Assembly: GCF_031127835.1 (NCBI RefSeq)
Contig: NZ_JARXHX010000013.1
Coordinates: 1 to 64,000, forward strand
Direction: 5' to 3'
Length of the DNA stretch: 64,000 bases
Source of the DNA: Pelagicoccus sp. SDUM812002
Lineage (GTDB): Bacteria; Verrucomicrobiota; Verrucomicrobiia; Opitutales; Opitutaceae
Under the pieces are notes generated by a model. The model had not been told where the DNA came from and ran no database searches. It saw only the letters and a list, made by a program, of their open reading frames with translations. The translations under genes and the position numbers were made by a program. Below, one piece after another: positions 1 to 8,414 of this stretch (positions within the stretch are counted from its first letter, which is position 1; each line of letters begins with the position of its first letter).

Positions 1-966
1 ACTACGCTGACAAACTTTCATTTGTCATGTTTAATTTTAGAATTGATTGGGGTTACAATCAATCACGCTAAATAAATTTCAAAGAACACCCTAGTTAAAG
101 GGGAAAGAGTCCATTCACTCACCATATGAAAGCCCTAAATGAGCGTTTCGTTTGTGTGACATTTAATGAACGGAGGCCGAACACTGTTCGTATCACTCAA
201 CTAATCAAGAACTTTTTTGAGTTTTTCTTCCTCGGTGTTGATTTTGTAAACCACACCGAACCTAGCGAGCGAGACATAAACAACAGAGGGCGGACATTGC
301 CGCGTCAAAAGCAGGAAACAAGACGTTTTTCGACTTTTCCTTCAATCGACTAGCATCCAAACATCAGTCAATCATGTGAATATTTAAAGAACGGAAGAGT
401 CGGCAAAGTGCCGAAACTTGCCTCTTAATCAAGCAGTATTTTCTTATTTTTTTCAGCCCTCTCGGAAGAGAAAAAACTAAGACAAGAAAAGACCAAAGTG
501 AGATTGATTAATAGAGAACAGAGCCGGCACAGTGTCGATCTGAAAACCTAAATCAAGTTGTTTCTCACAAAAGTTATCAACAGTCCAACCGAGGCGTCTT
601 ACACGCTACAGCGGAACAAATCTCCAACTGCTTAACAAAGAACGAAGGTGCGGACCCTGCCCTATCGACCGAATGAATCAAGCGTTTAATGAATAAATGT
701 TGATGTCCAATTCCCGAAGCCAAGACCACACCCCCTGTGATCGAGACTTCAGTGGGCTAAAAAGCAACAGATTGGATAGACATATTATATATAGTTGCAA
801 ACTACCCCTTTCAAAACCAGCCCATTCGCACTCGCCAAGCGACTATTTTTCACCAAAGTCACCACCATTGCAACGAACGGAACCTCAACTAGATAGTTGC
901 ATGTTGCGTAAAACAACGTAACAGACCCACCCTTATTTACTTCACGAACAACTAACCCTCAGAGCT
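1..966. other. gene-free, hairpin-rich region upstream of accB
   Basis: I find no convincing gene here. The two open frames at 126-353 and 697-921 have low-complexity, non-protein-like translations. The DNA is AT-rich and structured. Two perfect inverted repeats lie at the left edge: GACAAA/TTTGTC at 9-26 with a 6-nt loop, and ATTGATTG/CAATCAAT at 42-63 with a 6-nt loop. A degenerate repeat array follows (separate entry). The accB promoter must lie in the last part of the region, but I cannot assign -35/-10 boxes with confidence. Confidence 0.6.
168..690 (+). repeat. array of five diverged hairpin elements, 108-127 bp apart
   Basis: Five copies share the same order of parts: an AAC box, a 12-13 nt hairpin, 12-13 nt of spacer, AA(T/A)CAAG, then usually a T-rich run. 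The AAC boxes begin at about 168, 281, 389, 516 and 640. The hairpins are CGAAC-ACT-GTTCG (178-190), GCGG-ACATTG-CCGC (290-303), CGGCA-AAG-TGCCG (401-413), CGGCA-CAG-TGTCG (525-537) and a weak one at 651-663. The AATCAAG boxes lie at 203, 316 (AAACAAG), 427, 551 and 676. Stem bases change on both sides between copies, which suggests selection for structure. A possible sixth copy begins at 84 (CCCT-N6-AGGG). The function is unknown; a noncoding RNA or single-stranded DNA structure is possible. Confidence 0.5.
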
Positions 967-1416
967 TTGGACATCAAAGAAATCAAGCAAATCGTCGACC
1001 TTATGAAGCGGTCAGACCTGACTGAATTCTCCGTCGAGGAAGAACAATTCAAGCTGCGCATCAAGCGAGCTACGGAAACCCAGGCGCAACCTCAAATCGT
1101 CAGTTACGCGGCACCCGCTCCGGTTGCCCCTGCAGCAACCGCTCCAGTCGCCGCAGCCCCTGCACCCGCAGCTGAGGACAAATCGACCTATATTACCTCA
1201 CCAATGGTGGGTACGTTCTATTCGGCACCTTCGCCGGAAAGCCCATCCTTCGCGAAAGTTGGCGACATGGTGAAGGAAGACAGCGTGGTCTGCATTATTG
1301 AAGCAATGAAGATCATGAACGAGATTCAATCGGAAGTCAGTGGCACAATCGCGGAGATACTAGTCGAAAACGGGCAACCCGTCGAATTCGGCCAAAAGTT
1401 GTTTCGTCTAGCGTAG
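967..1416 (+). CDS. accB: biotin carboxyl carrier protein of acetyl-CoA carboxylase
   Basis: AccB (149 aa) carries the biotin that AccC carboxylates and from which carboxyl is passed to acetyl-CoA in the first step of fatty acid synthesis. The N-terminal helical part (residues 1-36) is followed by an Ala/Pro-rich linker (about 48-70) and a C-terminal biotinyl domain. The domain contains the EAMKIMN motif, in which Lys115 is the biotinylated residue. The start is a TTG codon; no ATG lies nearby and the sequence [13 protein letters not shown] matches the family N-terminus. accC follows 89 nt downstream, with a hairpin in between. Confidence 0.96.
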   Translation: MDIKEIKQIVDLMKRSDLTEFSVEEEQFKLRIKRATETQAQPQIVSYAAPAPVAPAATAPVAAAPAPAAEDKSTYITSPMVGTFYSAPSPESPSFAKVGDMVKEDSVVCIIEAMKIMNEIQSEVSGTIAEILVENGQPVEFGQKLFRLA

Positions 1417-1455
1417 CATAGTCGTTCACGCCACGCGGCAATCAAATCCAAGAGT

Positions 1456-1485
1456 CGAGCCTTACCGGTTCGGCTCGCAGTTTTT
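1456..1485 (+). terminator. hairpin with T-run between accB and accC (terminator or attenuator)
   Basis: CGAGCC (1456-1461) pairs with GGCTCG (1472-1477) across a 10-nt loop, and five T residues follow at 1481-1485 after CAG. The form resembles an intrinsic terminator but the T-run is short and offset. Lying inside the accB-accC unit, it could end part of the transcripts after accB or stabilise the accB 3' end, giving more carrier protein than carboxylase. Confidence 0.4.
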
Positions 1486-1505
1486 CCCACCAAATACCAT
1501 TCCAA

Positions 1506-2861
1506 ATGGAGAAAGTACTAATCGCAAATCGCGGTGAAATCGCACTTCGAATCGTTCGCGCTTGCCGCGAGCTCGGCATTAAATCCCTCGCAGTTTATTC
1601 AGAGGCGGACATCGAGTCTCTCCATGTACAGTTAGCGGACGAGGCGATATGCATTGGCAAAGCTCCGAGCTCCGAAAGCTACCTTCGGGCTGATCGGATT
1701 TTGAGTGCAGCTGAAATTGCCGACGTTGACGCGATCCATCCAGGATACGGGTTTCTCTCAGAAAATGCAGACTTCGCCGAGCAATGCGAGTCATGCAACA
1801 TCAAGTTCATCGGACCATCAGCGGAAGCCATCCGCAAGATGGGCGACAAAGCGGTGGCCAAAGAGACAGTGCAAAAGGTCAATGTCCCTGTCTGCGGCGG
1901 ATCCGACGGCGTGATTTCGGACGAAAACGAAGCCTCCAAAATCGCGAAAAAAGTCGGATACCCAGTCATAATCAAGGCAGTCGCTGGAGGTGGCGGAAAA
2001 GGCATGCGTATCGCCCACAACGACGTATCGCTGCGCAAAGAGTTCCACATCGCCCGCAATGAAGCGGAGAAGGCCTTCGGCAACGGTGCCGTTTACGTGG
2101 AAAAGTATATCCAGAACCCGCGGCACATCGAGTTTCAAGTCCTTGCTGATGCATACGGGAACGTCGTTCACCTCGGAGAACGCGACTGTTCAGTGCAGCG
2201 CCGCCACCAAAAGCTTATCGAGGAGGCACCCTCGCCTTTCCTTTCGCCTGAATTACGCAAGACCATGGGCGATGCTGCGGTGCGAGCCACGAAGGCGGCC
2301 AATTACGAAGGAGCCGGAACTATCGAGTTTCTTGTAGACGATAAAGGCGACTATTTCTTCCTAGAGATGAACACTCGCATCCAGGTCGAGCACCCCGTTA
2401 CCGAAGAAGTGACCGGCATCGACTTGATCAAGCAACAACTCCTGATCGCGCAGGGCGAAAAGCTCTCCTTCAAGCAGGAGGACATCGTAATCAATAAACA
2501 CGCCATCGAATGTCGCATCAACGCTGAGGATCCTGCTCGCGGATTTATGCCAAGCCCCGGATGCATCGATCTTTACTACGCTCCCGGCGGTCACGGCGTT
2601 CGAGTTGACTCACATGCATACGGAGGGTACATCATCCCCCCCTACTATGATAGCATGATCGGAAAGCTAATCACCTACGGAGCCACCCGCGAGGTTGCCA
2701 TCCAACGCATGTATCGAGCCCTTAGCGAATACCTCATTCGCGGCATCAAGACCACCATTCCGCTCCAGAAGGCTATCATCAGCGATCCTGACTTCCGGGC
2801 AGGTAAAGCTACGACCAAGTTCATGGAAGACTTCATGGCTCGCAACCCGAAGTTCGACTAG
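1506..2861 (+). CDS. accC: biotin carboxylase subunit of acetyl-CoA carboxylase
   Basis: AccC (451 aa) carboxylates the biotin on AccB using ATP and bicarbonate. The whole family length is present. The N-terminal lobe begins [15 protein letters not shown], an ATP-grasp glycine-rich loop GGGGKGMR lies at about residue 160, the catalytic segment [15 protein letters not shown] at about 288, and the C-terminal biotin carboxylase domain contains ECRINAEDP and the GGHGVRVDS stretch. The gene is co-directional with accB and with the Asp23 gene that starts 121 nt later. Confidence 0.97.
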   Translation: MEKVLIANRGEIALRIVRACRELGIKSLAVYSEADIESLHVQLADEAICIGKAPSSESYLRADRILSAAEIADVDAIHPGYGFLSENADFAEQCESCNIKFIGPSAEAIRKMGDKAVAKETVQKVNVPVCGGSDGVISDENEASKIAKKVGYPVIIKAVAGGGGKGMRIAHNDVSLRKEFHIARNEAEKAFGNGAVYVEKYIQNPRHIEFQVLADAYGNVVHLGERDCSVQRRHQKLIEEAPSPFLSPELRKTMGDAAVRATKAANYEGAGTIEFLVDDKGDYFFLEMNTRIQVEHPVTEEVTGIDLIKQQLLIAQGEKLSFKQEDIVINKHAIECRINAEDPARGFMPSPGCIDLYYAPGGHGVRVDSHAYGGYIIPPYYDSMIGKLITYGATREVAIQRMYRALSEYLIRGIKTTIPLQKAIISDPDFRAGKATTKFMEDFMARNPKFD

Positions 2862-2982
2862 CATCTCGCTATCATTCGAGTGATTTACAAAAGCCCTCAA
2901 AGGCCCTAGGAACTTTTCTAGGCGAATCGCGACTCAATTCCCCAGCAAGCTGTAAAACAACCCTCACTCAATTCTCTAAACA

Positions 2983-3423
2983 ATGGACCAACAAGAACCT
3001 AGCATCGAGATCGGTGACGATCAGGATGGAACTCTCGGCCAAATCAAGGTCAACCACACTGTAGTGGCCACCATCGTCAAAATGGCGGCAACTAGTGTAA
3101 AAGGCGTAGTCGGAGTCGGCGGCAGCTTCATTGAAAACGTATCTGCCCTTTTCTCTAGCAAGGACTACGATAAAGGAGTCCGCGTCTCGGAGGACGAAGG
3201 TGGCAACTACCTCATCGAACTCCGTGTTCACATGGAATATGGCGTAGAACTGGCCAAGACAGCAGAAAACCTTCAACTCATCGTCGGCAAGCAAGTCACC
3301 AATATGACAGGTAAGACCGTCGCTGCGGTGGACGTTATTATCGAAGGCGTAAAGATGCCAGAGGAGGTAGCCGCATCTCGTAAAGCAGCGGCAGAAGAGG
3401 CGAAAAACGCCCTCGAAGAATAG
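2983..3423 (+). CDS. Asp23/Gls24 family protein (YqhY-like)
   Basis: This 146-aa protein belongs to the Asp23/Gls24 (DUF322) family. Residues 19-125 carry the family fold: the IKVNHTVVATIVKMAATSVKGVVGV opening, a variable middle (DKGVRVSEDEGGNYLIELRV) and the VDVIIEGVKMP ending. Acidic tails lie at both ends. In Bacillus the homologue YqhY is encoded right after accB-accC and its loss selects mutations in acetyl-CoA carboxylase genes, so the same order here suggests a link to carboxylase activity or lipid supply. The next gene encodes a membrane anchor of the AmaP type. No signal peptide is present, so the protein is probably cytoplasmic. Confidence 0.85.
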   Translation: MDQQEPSIEIGDDQDGTLGQIKVNHTVVATIVKMAATSVKGVVGVGGSFIENVSALFSSKDYDKGVRVSEDEGGNYLIELRVHMEYGVELAKTAENLQLIVGKQVTNMTGKTVAAVDVIIEGVKMPEEVAASRKAAAEEAKNALEE

Positions 3424-3452
3424 AGCCCCTACCGCACTGAATCGACCCCAAA

Positions 3453-3980
3453 GTGGAACCCTTCAAGGAACTGATGACACAACTGACGCCGCTCCAAATT
3501 GGAGTGGCCGTGGTCGCGTTCATTTTCCTCCTTATCGGGCTCCGACTCGTTTTCAAGAAGCCGCCGGCGCACCTAACCGCATTCAGTGGAGAAGCTGGCA
3601 GCGTGCTGGTATCGCGAAAAGCACTGCAGGAGCTCATTCGCTCAGCATGCCTTCTAGACGAATGGGTAGAGGCTGCACGCCCCACCGTTCGCCTCAGGGA
3701 CAACAAAGTCACCGCTCGCGTTGAGCTTCGGCTCTCCAAGCCAGAAGACCTCAAAGCAATTTGCGAAAGGGTGCAGGATCACATAACGGCCCTTCTGCAT
3801 AAATCTCTCAGTTTCGAACAAATCGGCTCCATAGAAATCGTAGTAAAAAGCTTCGGTAAGGAATCCGCTGAAGTGGATGCGTTTCCACCTAAGAGCCTTA
3901 TCTCACCCGAGTCTCAACTACCCAAGATTGAAGGTCCTGAGAAGCAGGAGAAACCTTCCGAAGAAAACTCGTCAAAATAG
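3453..3980 (+). CDS. AmaP-like membrane anchor for Asp23-family protein
   Basis: A 175-aa protein with one N-terminal transmembrane helix (about residues 15-34, VAVVAFIFLLIGLRLVF) followed by a soluble domain. That domain (about 45-140) resembles the AmaP/Asp23-related domain, including the VELRLSKPEDL and GSIEIVVKSF strands. In Gram-positive bacteria AmaP tethers Asp23 at the membrane, and the adjacent Asp23 gene supports that role. Two starts are possible: GTG at 3453, or ATG at 3474 with AAGGA four bases upstream (168 aa). The tail after residue 140 is charged and Lys/Glu-rich. The gene converges with the minus-strand glycosyltransferase with only 8 nt between stops. Confidence 0.7.
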   Translation: MEPFKELMTQLTPLQIGVAVVAFIFLLIGLRLVFKKPPAHLTAFSGEAGSVLVSRKALQELIRSACLLDEWVEAARPTVRLRDNKVTARVELRLSKPEDLKAICERVQDHITALLHKSLSFEQIGSIEIVVKSFGKESAEVDAFPPKSLISPESQLPKIEGPEKQEKPSEENSSK

Positions 3981-3988
3981 CGTAGAGT

Positions 3989-5536
3989 CTAGCGCATGCG
4001 ATAGGCCCGGACTCGCTCCGACACCTCCCCTAAGAGTTCCCAGCGACTCGGATACCGCTTCAGAATCGAATCGTCCCGCTCCTCTTCGAACTCATGCAGG
4101 ACAGCGACAACCTTGACTTCGCTCTGGGCGGAAGCCTCAGCCAAAAGCTCCCAGTCGGAATCCTCTTTGGCCAGGTCCCATCGGAATATAGGGAAACGGG
4201 TGTAATAGTAGAACGCTCCGCTCGGCTGCATACAAATGACAAGGGTATCACTGTCTAAATTCTGCTTGGCCCATGCGCATTCCTCCGCGTACCGCCGCTC
4301 GAAGGCCTGCTCGCCTAAGATATTGAGCCTCCCTTCCCAATACACTGCAGCCACCACCGATAGGAAGGTCAGGGTTAGCAAAAGCCTCAGCTCAGCCTGA
4401 TTCGAAAGGCGAGTCCGAGCGAACGACTCAAACCATGCAGCCGACAAAAGTATAACCGCAGGCAACGCCACCAATATGAAGCGGAGGAACCACCAAGTCT
4501 GGCTGGTAAAGAAATAGAACGCGTAAAACCCAAAAAAGGGAATCGCCCAAGCAAGCAGCAAGCGAACCTGCCCTTTTCGCAAACGCGTTGCTTCGAGCAG
4601 CGCAGATGGCAGCGCCAGGGCAAACAGTCCATAGAGCAACGTCCTCCCGTAGTGACGCATGGTTGGCAAAAAATATTCCGCCTTAAACAGGGACCAAAGA
4701 TCACCATAACCACTCTGCCATAGGTCTCCGTAAAGCCTCCCATTCGACCACAAGTAGAGAAGCAACGCCGGTATCCCCCCTACAATCCCCGAGAACCACT
4801 TATCCCAACTCGCCCGATCTTGCCACAAAGCCACCCACACTGGAGCGAAAAGCAGAACGTTCGACGGCCGAGTCAAAACCGCCCCCCCTACAAGCAAACC
4901 GCAAAACAAGGCAGCGATCCGCGACCCGTTCGAGCGCTTAGCGAGCACCAAAACCCAAATTGCCAAGCAGGCGGCCAAGAGGTCGGACATCAGAATCAGC
5001 GAGCTCCACAAAAACAAGGGTGACGTCGCGAGAATCGCCACCGAGTAGAACCTCCAGGGCTGTTGCAGCTTCAACTCGGTGCCCAAAAACCAAATACCGA
5101 TACAGGAAAAGATCGCTGAGAACGCATAGACCATCCTCACCAGCAATTCTGACTCGTGTAAATCGCCCAGCGAAAGGAGCAGAGGCAATCCAATCGGGTA
5201 CGTCGGCGAGAGCTGTCCTTGTTCAGCTCGAAACATGAAACCTAAGGGCTGAAACAGAGACTTTGGCATTTCCTCAAACATAGCGCCCTCCGGAATCCTG
5301 ACCGTCTCCGTCATCCTGCCTTCTCCTAGCAAGCGAGCGAAGTTCATGTATCCACTCGCATCCGCCGCACCCGCTAAAGGAACCATTTTGAAGAAAACGA
5401 CCAGGCCCACACACGCGGCTAACCCTATCGACGCCCACTTCCAAACCCCGTGCTCTCGCCAACTGTCACTAATCTGCCGCTTTCCAAAATCTCTTCCACG
5501 CTCACAAAAAGTTCCTAGTTTTGACATTCCAAACAC
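3989..5536 (-). CDS. multi-pass GT-C type membrane glycosyltransferase
   Basis: A 515-aa integral membrane protein with about ten hydrophobic helices between residues 35 and 400 and a soluble C-terminal part of about 110 residues. The first extracytoplasmic loop contains AADASGYMNFARLL, with the Asp typical of polyprenyl-phosphate-sugar-dependent GT-C enzymes (GT39/GT83-like). Such enzymes move a sugar from a lipid-linked donor to lipid or protein outside the inner membrane; the acceptor cannot be predicted. The GTG start is favoured because AGGGA lies seven bases upstream. An ATG three codons downstream is the alternative. The gene is divergent from the ThiE-family gene. Confidence 0.65.
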   Translation of the reverse strand: MFGMSKLGTFCERGRDFGKRQISDSWREHGVWKWASIGLAACVGLVVFFKMVPLAGAADASGYMNFARLLGEGRMTETVRIPEGAMFEEMPKSLFQPLGFMFRAEQGQLSPTYPIGLPLLLSLGDLHESELLVRMVYAFSAIFSCIGIWFLGTELKLQQPWRFYSVAILATSPLFLWSSLILMSDLLAACLAIWVLVLAKRSNGSRIAALFCGLLVGGAVLTRPSNVLLFAPVWVALWQDRASWDKWFSGIVGGIPALLLYLWSNGRLYGDLWQSGYGDLWSLFKAEYFLPTMRHYGRTLLYGLFALALPSALLEATRLRKGQVRLLLAWAIPFFGFYAFYFFTSQTWWFLRFILVALPAVILLSAAWFESFARTRLSNQAELRLLLTLTFLSVVAAVYWEGRLNILGEQAFERRYAEECAWAKQNLDSDTLVICMQPSGAFYYYTRFPIFRWDLAKEDSDWELLAEASAQSEVKVVAVLHEFEEERDDSILKRYPSRWELLGEVSERVRAYRMR

Positions 5537-5604
5537 AGGCTGATCCCTTAGCCGATCAGCACCTTATAGCAAAGCAGAATCACTCTCTCCCTCTCGCATA
5601 TCCG

Positions 5605-6255
5605 ATGAACAAGCCTTTAGAGCACGCTATATTTTATGGGATCCTAGACGCCCGTTACGTCACCCCTGAGAAATGGACCGAGAAGTATGACGCCCTCGTA
5701 TCCGGAGGAGCGAGTATCATCCAATTGCGAGCTAAGGACTGCTCCCAAAAAGATCGTTTCCGCCTCACCGAGCAAATCCTCGAGAAGCGAGCTGCTAGTT
5801 TAGCCAAGCAGCCTCCCCTCGTCATCAACGTCGATATCGAGACAGCGCTCCGATATCCAGATCTCGGCCTTCACGCCAGCCAGGAGGATCAATATCCCAT
5901 GGACGCCAGAGAGCGCCTCGGGCCCAACCGTCTCCTTGGCGTTTCGGTGCACTCGCGCGAGCAAGCCGACGAAATACTGCAGCTCTCCGATGGCATAATA
6001 GACTACTTCTCAGTCGGCCCCGTTTTTGCCTCTCCAACAAAACCTTACAGCGCCCCCATAGGCTTGGAGTTGATCGAATATATCGCCTCGAAATCACCCA
6101 AACTTCCATTCTTCTGCATCGGCGGTATCAACAGAAAAAACATCAGGGAAGTTAAAGCGGCAGGCGCTTCAAATTTCGTAACCGTCTCAGACGTCCTTCA
6201 GGCCGACGACACCGAGAGCGCAGTACGCGAGACTATCCAACTTGCTCGACCTTAA
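5605..6255 (+). CDS. thiE: thiamine-phosphate synthase family protein (ThiE/TenI)
   Basis: A 216-aa TIM-barrel protein of the ThiE/TenI superfamily. It has IQLRAKD near residue 40, LVINVD, LGLHASQED, LGVSVHS, DYFSVGPVFASPTKP and FFCIGGINRKNI, in the order found in thiamine-phosphate synthases, which join the pyrimidine and thiazole halves of thiamine. The usual ADGVHLGQ stretch is altered to DLGLHAS, so a TenI-like aminotransferase role or an altered ThiE is also possible. The ATG at 5605 gives the usual family length; a TTG at 5521 would overlap the divergent gene. No other thiamine genes are in the window. Confidence 0.75.
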   Translation: MNKPLEHAIFYGILDARYVTPEKWTEKYDALVSGGASIIQLRAKDCSQKDRFRLTEQILEKRAASLAKQPPLVINVDIETALRYPDLGLHASQEDQYPMDARERLGPNRLLGVSVHSREQADEILQLSDGIIDYFSVGPVFASPTKPYSAPIGLELIEYIASKSPKLPFFCIGGINRKNIREVKAAGASNFVTVSDVLQADDTESAVRETIQLARP

Positions 6256-6278
6256 AACCACCTTCGGTTCGTTTTGAA

Positions 6279-6295
6279 TTGCATTGAAGTGCATC
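6279..6295 (+). promoter_or_regulatory. candidate operator, site 1 (upstream of lacI-type gene)
   Basis: TTGCAT-TGAAG-TGCATC, followed by TAAT. It is one of four matching sites in the glucan locus. The two TGCA cores are 10 bp apart, one helical turn, and the TGCA-N6-TGCA unit is itself palindromic. It sits 83 bp before the LacI-family start and 13 bp before a TTGACA hexamer at 6309-6314. Confidence 0.5.
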
Positions 6296-6377
6296 TAATC
6301 AAAAGTAGTTGACAGCCCCTTCTTCATAGAGTCGCTGCATTAACAAGCAAGCGCCAAAAGAACCACCCAAACGCTCC

Positions 6378-7433
6378 ATGGCCAAGCTCAACCAAAAGTA
6401 CATCGCCGACGAGCTGAATCTCTCGCGAACCACCGTTTCTCGCTGTTTCACGAATCATCCTAAGATCAATCCTGAAACTCGAGCCAAGGTCTTCCGGCTG
6501 GCTGCGGAAATGGGCTACTCCTATTCGGCGCAACGAGGCGGAAACAACATCAAGCTTCAAGGCCGCAAGAAACTTGCTGTCATCGTAGGTATCAGCGAAG
6601 ACCAACGCTCGAAGAACGATACGAAAACCGCCGAAGAGCTGCTCACCGGCATCACCGAAAAGGCGGCCATCGAAAAGCTCGAAGTGGAGGTATTCTACGT
6701 AGATCCGCAAGAATTCCACCCGCAGTCCCGAGCTCGACAGATTGTCAAAGGAGTCAGCTGCCTGGAGTGGAAAGGAGCGATCATCATCTATCCCCTCATC
6801 GAGGACGCAGTGGCCAATATCATGGCCAAGTTCCCCACCGTGTCCGTCCTCGAGGATTATGACGATTGCGACGTGGACTGCATCCACCCCGACCAAATTC
6901 GCGGCGTATCCAGGATCATGCAACATCTCGTGCAACTCGGACATAAACGGATCGGGTTCCTGAGTTGGAAGTATGCTGTAAACACACCATGGGTGGAACG
7001 ACGCTTGGGGGCCTACGTCGAAAACCTTTATCGCTTTGGACTGGAACTCGACCCACAGATCATCCTCAACTTGAGACCAGACGAGCAACTCCCGCTCGAC
7101 GAACTAGATGGGCTCGCTGCAGAGTACACACGAAGCAAAGGCGTCACCGCGTGGGTCTGCGCCGCCGACCACCAAGCTTACCGGCTCATGGACTCCTTCG
7201 AAAAACTGGGGATCTCCGTGCCCGAGGAATGCTCCATCACGGGATTTGACGGTCTGACGCCGCCCAAAGGCAAGAAACTGCTTACCTCCGTTCGCATTCC
7301 TTTCCGCGACATCGGAATCTCTGCGGTCAGTTCGCTTATCCGCAAGATCGACCACCCCAATACCAGCCGACGAAACGTTCAAGTCTCCGGCGAGTTCGTA
7401 GCAGGAGAGACCTCAGGCCCGCCTTCCGCCTAG
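6378..7433 (+). CDS. LacI-family transcriptional regulator
   Basis: A 351-aa regulator with an N-terminal LacI helix-turn-helix (residues 5-50; YIADELNLSRTTVSRCFTNH) and a periplasmic-binding-protein-like sensor domain (about 65-345) with LVQLGHKRIGFLS and a PEECSITGFDG segment. It most likely senses a sugar released from beta-glucan, since the next gene is a secreted GH16 enzyme. A TTGACA hexamer at 6309-6314 could be its -35 box. Site 1 of the shared operator lies just upstream, which would fit autoregulation. The ATG start at 6378 begins the HTH directly and is well placed. Confidence 0.9.
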   Translation: MAKLNQKYIADELNLSRTTVSRCFTNHPKINPETRAKVFRLAAEMGYSYSAQRGGNNIKLQGRKKLAVIVGISEDQRSKNDTKTAEELLTGITEKAAIEKLEVEVFYVDPQEFHPQSRARQIVKGVSCLEWKGAIIIYPLIEDAVANIMAKFPTVSVLEDYDDCDVDCIHPDQIRGVSRIMQHLVQLGHKRIGFLSWKYAVNTPWVERRLGAYVENLYRFGLELDPQIILNLRPDEQLPLDELDGLAAEYTRSKGVTAWVCAADHQAYRLMDSFEKLGISVPEECSITGFDGLTPPKGKKLLTSVRIPFRDIGISAVSSLIRKIDHPNTSRRNVQVSGEFVAGETSGPPSA

Positions 7434-7473
7434 CATCCTCCCTTGGAAAGAAACTATTCTCGGCTTGCTTTAA

Positions 7474-7490
7474 TTGCATCTTTTTGCATC
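7474..7490 (+). promoter_or_regulatory. candidate operator, site 2 (upstream of first GH16 gene)
   Basis: TTGCAT-CTTTT-TGCATC, followed by TTAA. It ends 8 bp before the ATG of the first GH16 gene. The position suggests it lies in the 5' leader, or immediately around the transcription start, where bound regulator would block RNA polymerase. Confidence 0.55.
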
Positions 7491-7498
7491 TTAAAGAC

Positions 7499-8320
7499 AT
7501 GAAAGCGACCTCCTTCTCATTACTACTTCCCGCAAGTTTGCTTTTGGTGAATACTCTCACTCAGGCGTCTGAGAAAGCCGCTTCCTCACAGGGGTGGCAG
7601 CTTGTTTGGTCCGACGAATTCGAGGCGGATGGATTACCCAATCCGGATAAATGGAACTACGACGTCGGCGGGCACGGCTGGGGCAACGAAGAGCTCCAAT
7701 ACTACACCGACGAAAAGCTGGAGAATGCACGCGTCGAAGACGGACACCTCATCATCGAGGCGCACAAGGAAGAGCGCGAGAGCTCCGCATACACTTCAGC
7801 GCGCCTCGTAACTCGCGAAACCCAAGCTTGGACATACGGAAGGTTCGAGATTCGAGCCCGCTTGCCAGAAGGGCTTGGCACCTGGCCAGCTATTTGGATG
7901 CTACCCGTAGACTGGGACCTTGGCTCCGGCAGTTGGCCAGACGTAGGCGAGCTCGATATCATGGAGCATGTCGGCTACGACGTCGGCACAGTTCACGCAT
8001 CTGCTCATTCCAAAAACTACCAGTGGCAAGCCGGTACCCAGAAGACGGGGACCATCTCCGTGCCCGATGCGGCGGAGGAATTTCACACCTACGCATTCGA
8101 ATGGACGGAAGACGAAGTGAAGGCCTTCGTGGACGATAAACTATACTTCACCTTCAGCAACGAAAACTCTGGCTGGGAATCTTGGCCCTACCAACGCGAC
8201 TACTATCTTCTCTTAAACGTAGCCGTCGGAGGGCTCTGGGGTGCCGCAAAAGGCATCGATGAAGACTGCTTCCCACAGCGAATGGAGGTGGACTACGTTC
8301 GCGTCTACCAGAAGAATTAG
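7499..8320 (+). CDS. secreted GH16 endo-beta-1,3-glucanase (laminarinase)
   Basis: A 273-aa enzyme: a signal peptide (residues 1 to about 22, MKATSFSLLLPASLLL) and a single GH16 jelly-roll domain. It opens with WQLVWSDEFEADGLPNPDKWNYD and contains the catalytic ELDIME motif, with nucleophile Glu151, Asp153 and acid/base Glu156. The tryptophan-rich cleft sequences TWPAIWMLP and the VDYVRVYQ ending are typical of bacterial laminarinases, which cut internal beta-1,3 bonds of laminarin-type glucans. The ATG at 7499 is preferred to the in-frame TTG at 7484 because it starts a clean signal peptide. Operator site 2 lies directly upstream. Confidence 0.92.
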   Translation: MKATSFSLLLPASLLLVNTLTQASEKAASSQGWQLVWSDEFEADGLPNPDKWNYDVGGHGWGNEELQYYTDEKLENARVEDGHLIIEAHKEERESSAYTSARLVTRETQAWTYGRFEIRARLPEGLGTWPAIWMLPVDWDLGSGSWPDVGELDIMEHVGYDVGTVHASAHSKNYQWQAGTQKTGTISVPDAAEEFHTYAFEWTEDEVKAFVDDKLYFTFSNENSGWESWPYQRDYYLLLNVAVGGLWGAAKGIDEDCFPQRMEVDYVRVYQKN

Positions 8321-8388
8321 AATTCACCTTCTAACGAATACGCTTGAGCTTCTACAATAACAAGACGCGCCCTTTTACGCCACGAACC

Positions 8389-8414
8389 AGACCGCTACCT
8401 GCATGGGGCGGTCT
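8389..8414 (+). terminator. inverted repeat between convergent genes
   Basis: AGACCGC (8389-8395) and GCGGTCT (8408-8414) form a 7-bp stem with a 12-nt loop. It sits between the convergent GH16 and GH-A genes. There is no long T-run, so terminator function is uncertain. Confidence 0.3.

Noticed and set aside
126-353. 75-aa open frame
   Set aside because: The translation is not protein-like and the frame runs through two hairpin elements of the repeat array.
84-690. CRISPR array
   Set aside because: The repeats are strongly diverged, units are 108-127 bp, and there are no identical direct repeats or cas genes.
84-690. integron attC array
   Set aside because: The intervals are too short for gene cassettes and the RYYYAAC/GTTRRRY core pairs are not present.
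697-921. 74-aa open frame upstream of accB
   Set aside because: Ser/Pro/His-rich chance composition, no ribosome site, no recognisable family.
6324-7088. 254-aa minus-strand frame opposite lacI-type gene
   Set aside because: Shadow of the regulator, with no family features.
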